Source: an uncultured Bacteroides sp.
GTDB taxonomy: Bacteria; Bacteroidota; Bacteroidia; Cytophagales; Cyclobacteriaceae
Length of the DNA stretch: 64,000 nt
Assembly (NCBI GenBank): GCA_902168185.1
Contig: CABHOV010000041.1
Span: forward strand, 310,001 to 374,000
Direction: 5' to 3'
This document shows positions 61,546 through 64,000 of this stretch, piece by piece. The first letter of the stretch is position 1, and every line of letters starts with the position of its first letter. The position numbers and the translations under genes were made by a program. The notes beneath the pieces were generated by a model. That model did not search any database and was not told where the DNA came from. It saw only the letters and a list, made by a program, of their open reading frames with translations.

Positions 61546-62832
61546 ATGATGAGTATTGCAGATTTATATTCAAAATTTTTGATGTCCGGCAAGGTGTCTA
61601 CGGATACGCGGCAGATCACACCGGGTTCTATTTTCTTTGCATTGAAGGGCGACCGTTTTAATGCGAATGAATTTGCTGCACAAGCGCTGGAGAAAGGGGC
61701 GAGCTTTGCTGTAATTGATGACGCTGCATACCGTGTAGACGATCGTTGTATTGTTGTTGAAAATGTATTGGAGACGTTGCAGAAACTGGCGCGTCATCAT
61801 CGCGATCAGTTAAAAATACCAGTGGTAGGTTTAACGGGATCGAATGGGAAAACAACGAGCAAAGAACTTGTGAGCGTTGTGTTGAGTAAGAAATATAAAA
61901 CCTACGCAACGAAAGGAAATCTGAATAATCATATAGGCGTTCCGCTTACTATACTTTCAATTGATGCATCGTATGAGATGGCAGTCGTTGAGATGGGGGC
62001 AAATCATTTAGGCGAGATCGCGTTGTTGTGTTCTATCGCCAACCCAACGCACGGTTTTATTACGAATATAGGGAAGGCACACATTGGTACATTTGGCGGA
62101 TACGAAAATATTATCCGGGCGAAATCAGAATTATTTCAGCACCTGATCGCAACCAACGGAACCGTGTTTATCAATTCGCAAAATCCCATTCTTTCAAATA
62201 TGGCCAAGCGATTTGCGAGCCCTATACTATATCCCGCCAAGGGCGATTATTATCATTGTGAATTAATAGGGGCTGATCCATTTGTAAAACTCAAAGCAGA
62301 GAATGACGAGGAGATTACCACCAACCTGATTGGCACCTATAACTTTGAGAACATGGCAGCAGCGTTGTGCATTGGAAAATTTTTCGATGTAGAAAGTACC
62401 CAGGCAAATCAGGCAATCGCTGAATATATACCTTCGAATATGCGTTCGCAGATTGTGAAGAAGGGAACGAACACAATTATACTGGATGCTTACAATGCAA
62501 ACCCCAGCTCGATGCAGGCAGCCATTGAGAATATAGCAGCCATGAAGATTGCGCGCAAGGTTGTGATTCTGGGTGATATGTTTGAGCTGGAAGAAGAGGC
62601 TGAGAAAGAACATCGAAGTCTTGGAAAGCTGATCCGTGAGAAGGGCTTGAAGGAAGTATATTTCTGTGGCAACCTTATCAAGACGGCCCTGGAGGAGATT
62701 CCACAAGCAAAGCATTTTACAACCAAAGATGCATTGATGGAACAGTTGAAAAAAGACAATGTCTCGGATGCAACAATTCTTGTAAAAGCATCACGAGGTA
62801 TAGGGCTTGAAACTATCGTAGAAGTTTTTTGA
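61546..62832 (+). CDS. murF: UDP-N-acetylmuramoyl-tripeptide--D-alanyl-D-alanine ligase
   Basis: A 428-residue Mur ligase adding D-Ala-D-Ala to UDP-MurNAc-tripeptide in peptidoglycan synthesis. ATG at 61546 gives MMSIADLYSKFLMSGKVSTD; the frame also runs to GTG 61492, which looks like non-family sequence. Motifs: P-loop LTGSNGKTTSKELV near 104, ATKGNLNNHIGVPLT, EMGANHLGEI, FGGYENIIRAKSELF, DAYNANPSSMQAAI near 322, and C-terminal VLKASRG-like VKASRGIGLE. Length fits. A DUF2461 gene follows after 27 bases. Confidence 0.96.
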   Translation: MMSIADLYSKFLMSGKVSTDTRQITPGSIFFALKGDRFNANEFAAQALEKGASFAVIDDAAYRVDDRCIVVENVLETLQKLARHHRDQLKIPVVGLTGSNGKTTSKELVSVVLSKKYKTYATKGNLNNHIGVPLTILSIDASYEMAVVEMGANHLGEIALLCSIANPTHGFITNIGKAHIGTFGGYENIIRAKSELFQHLIATNGTVFINSQNPILSNMAKRFASPILYPAKGDYYHCELIGADPFVKLKAENDEEITTNLIGTYNFENMAAALCIGKFFDVESTQANQAIAEYIPSNMRSQIVKKGTNTIILDAYNANPSSMQAAIENIAAMKIARKVVILGDMFELEEEAEKEHRSLGKLIREKGLKEVYFCGNLIKTALEEIPQAKHFTTKDALMEQLKKDNVSDATILVKASRGIGLETIVEVF

Positions 62833-62859
62833 TATATAGTAACGTTAAAGATCTTGAAT

Positions 62860-63522
62860 ATGAATTTCCCTCTCGTCTTAAAATTCTTGAAAGACCTTGC
62901 AAAGAATAACAATCGTGAATGGTTTGATAAGAACAAGCCTAAATATCTGGAGGCAAAAGAATCGTTTGATCAAATAGTAGCGAACCTGCTGGAAGAGATG
63001 ATCAAGTTTGATGATACGCTTGGCGGGCTTGATCCGAAGAAGTTAACCTTCCGTATTTATCGCGATGTACGGTTCAGTAAAGATAAGCGTCCTTATAAAA
63101 ATAACTTTGGAGCAGCAATTTCTTCTGAGGGAAAAGGGTTAGGCACTCCCGGCTATTATTTTCAGATAGAGCCCGGGAATAAAAGTTTTGTAGCTATAGG
63201 TTTGTTCCAGCCACAGCCTGAATATCTTGGTAAGGTTCGCCAGGAGATTGACTATAACGGTGATAAGCTGAAGAAGATCTTCAATGAAAAGAAATTCAAA
63301 AAGAGCTTTTCAAAATTTTGGGATGAAGATTCACTAAAGAAAGCTCCGAAGGGATACCCGGCCGATCACACGTATGTTGAATGGTTAAAACTGAAAAGTT
63401 TCGTTGTCACACACGAGTTCACCGATAGCGAAGTGACTGACAAGAAGTTTATAAAAAACGTAATCGACACATTAAAGTCGGCCAAACCCTTGAATGAGTT
63501 TTTGAAAGAAGCTATAGCTTGA
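62860..63522 (+). CDS. DUF2461 (TIGR02453) family protein
   Basis: A 220-residue cytoplasmic protein; ATG at 62860 (frame reaches TTG 62854). Motifs: FLKDLAKNNNREWFDKNKPKY near the start, FRIYRDVRFSKDKRPYKNNF near 67, GYYFQIEPGNKSFVAIGLFQPQ, and C-terminal FVVTHEFTDSEV. This matches the widespread DUF2461 family, whose role is unknown. The 3' end of the gene forms part of a hairpin terminator that overlaps the stop codon. It may be in an operon with murF. Confidence 0.9.
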   Translation: MNFPLVLKFLKDLAKNNNREWFDKNKPKYLEAKESFDQIVANLLEEMIKFDDTLGGLDPKKLTFRIYRDVRFSKDKRPYKNNFGAAISSEGKGLGTPGYYFQIEPGNKSFVAIGLFQPQPEYLGKVRQEIDYNGDKLKKIFNEKKFKKSFSKFWDEDSLKKAPKGYPADHTYVEWLKLKSFVVTHEFTDSEVTDKKFIKNVIDTLKSAKPLNEFLKEAIA

Positions 63523-63534
63523 TGCTATAGCTTC
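63508..63534. terminator. Terminator overlapping the DUF2461 gene end
   Basis: GAAGCTATAGC (63508-63518) pairs perfectly with GCTATAGCTTC (63524-63534), followed by TTTTTTATTT. The left arm encodes the last residues (EAIA) and the stop TGA is in the loop. It also lies 11 bases past the MFS stop on the other strand. Confidence 0.88.
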
Positions 63535-63545
63535 TTTTTTATTTC

Positions 63546-64000
63546 TTATGAAGTTTGAATTTTTCTGCCTGCGCGATATCCACTCATGGCAAAGTATAGG
63601 ATATAGAGGTAACAAGGTACCATTAATAAATACGCATCCTGGGAATTCCAAACCTCAGCAAATTTAGCATACACCAGAGGAAGTATAGCACCCCCGGAGA
63701 TCGCCATAACCAGGAAAGCAGAACCGGTTTTGGTATACTTGCCAAGGCCATCAATGGCGAGTGGAAATATAGCTGGCCACATCAGTGAGTTTGCCAAACC
63801 TAATGCTGCGATAAAACCTACAGAAACATAACCGGTCGTAACCACGGCCAGGATGGTAAAGATAACTCCGAGAATTGCACAGAATTTCAGCGCAACTGCC
63901 TGCGATATATAGCGGGGTATAGCGATAATGCCTACAACATATCCCAATAGCATGAAAGCAAGTGTCCCCTGCGTGAAAAATCTGGCCATGGATAACTCGA
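63546..64000 (-). CDS. Sugar MFS transporter (FucP/GluP-like), 5' truncated
   Basis: The frame stays open to the window edge, so only the C-terminal 150 residues are seen. They cover about the last five membrane helices (LAFMLLGYVVGIIAIPRYIS, FCAILGVIFTILAVVTTGY, VGFIAALGLANSLMWPAIFPLAIDGLG, FLVMAISGGAILPLVYAKF, YLLMVPCYLYILYFAMSGY). The NSLMWPAIFPLAIDGLG helix and GGAILPL match fucose/glucose/galactose permeases of the MFS. Substrate cannot be set from the fragment. Neighbours upstream lie outside the window. Confidence 0.85.
   Translation of the reverse strand, partial: ELSMARFFTQGTLAFMLLGYVVGIIAIPRYISQAVALKFCAILGVIFTILAVVTTGYVSVGFIAALGLANSLMWPAIFPLAIDGLGKYTKTGSAFLVMAISGGAILPLVYAKFAEVWNSQDAYLLMVPCYLYILYFAMSGYRAGRKIQTS

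Overview
This window looks like chromosomal DNA from a member of the Bacteroidota, most likely the Cytophagales. The evidence is a SusC/SusD outer-membrane pair, a surface protein with FG-GAP repeats and a type IX secretion (T9SS) C-terminal tail, bacillithiol synthesis (BshC), a bacterial geranylgeranylglyceryl-phosphate synthase, DUF4293/DUF4295/DUF6452/DUF6048 proteins, starts that mostly lack a Shine-Dalgarno sequence, and several promoters of the TAnnTTTG type. The genus is not resolved.

Region by region: 1-7.4 kb holds mixed housekeeping genes (end of a family 9 glycosyltransferase, a HAD phosphatase, queG, a BatD-like protein, aroC, an SDF-type symporter, an Nfu-type Fe-S protein). 7.5-12.2 kb is an orphan susCD pair. 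12.6-17.1 kb has rplU-rpmA diverging from nrdB-nrdA across a 418-bp spacer that carries two DnaA-box-like sites and two matching palindromes. 17.2-25.1 kb is more accessory: an OmpA/PD40 protein, a sugar-acid dehydratase with an SDR dehydrogenase, small hypotheticals, and tRNA-Val with a GIY-YIG nuclease gene trapped between the intact tRNA and a duplicated tRNA 3' half. 25.1-30.7 kb has a transglutaminase-like/TPR protein and a secreted cytochrome-propeller plus DUF1080 pair. 30.9-41.7 kb has an M20 amidohydrolase, a Na/Pi transporter, a Holin-X/GGGPS operon, htpG, a thiolase, truA, ispF and mnmD. 42.0-48.1 kb is gltBD. 48.2-50.6 kb is the agmatine-to-putrescine pair aguB-aguA, split by a four-helix-bundle gene flanked by an 18-bp inverted repeat. 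50.6-59.1 kb has fau, bshC, rimO, a DUF6452/DUF6048 pair, ftsY and the rpmB-rpmG-DUF4295 block. 59.2-64.0 kb has the T9SS cargo protein, murF, a DUF2461 protein and the end of a sugar MFS transporter.

Functionally, GltBD supplies glutamate; AguB and AguA run the last two steps from agmatine to putrescine; NrdAB supplies dNTPs and sits behind possible DnaA sites; QueG, TruA, MnmD and RimO modify tRNA or ribosomes. The most unusual structures are the two small insertion-like units, one at tRNA-Val (about 23.7-24.1 kb) and one between aguB and aguA (49.1-49.6 kb), and the regulatory architecture upstream of nrdBA. No CRISPR array, rRNA operon or classical transposase gene is visible.
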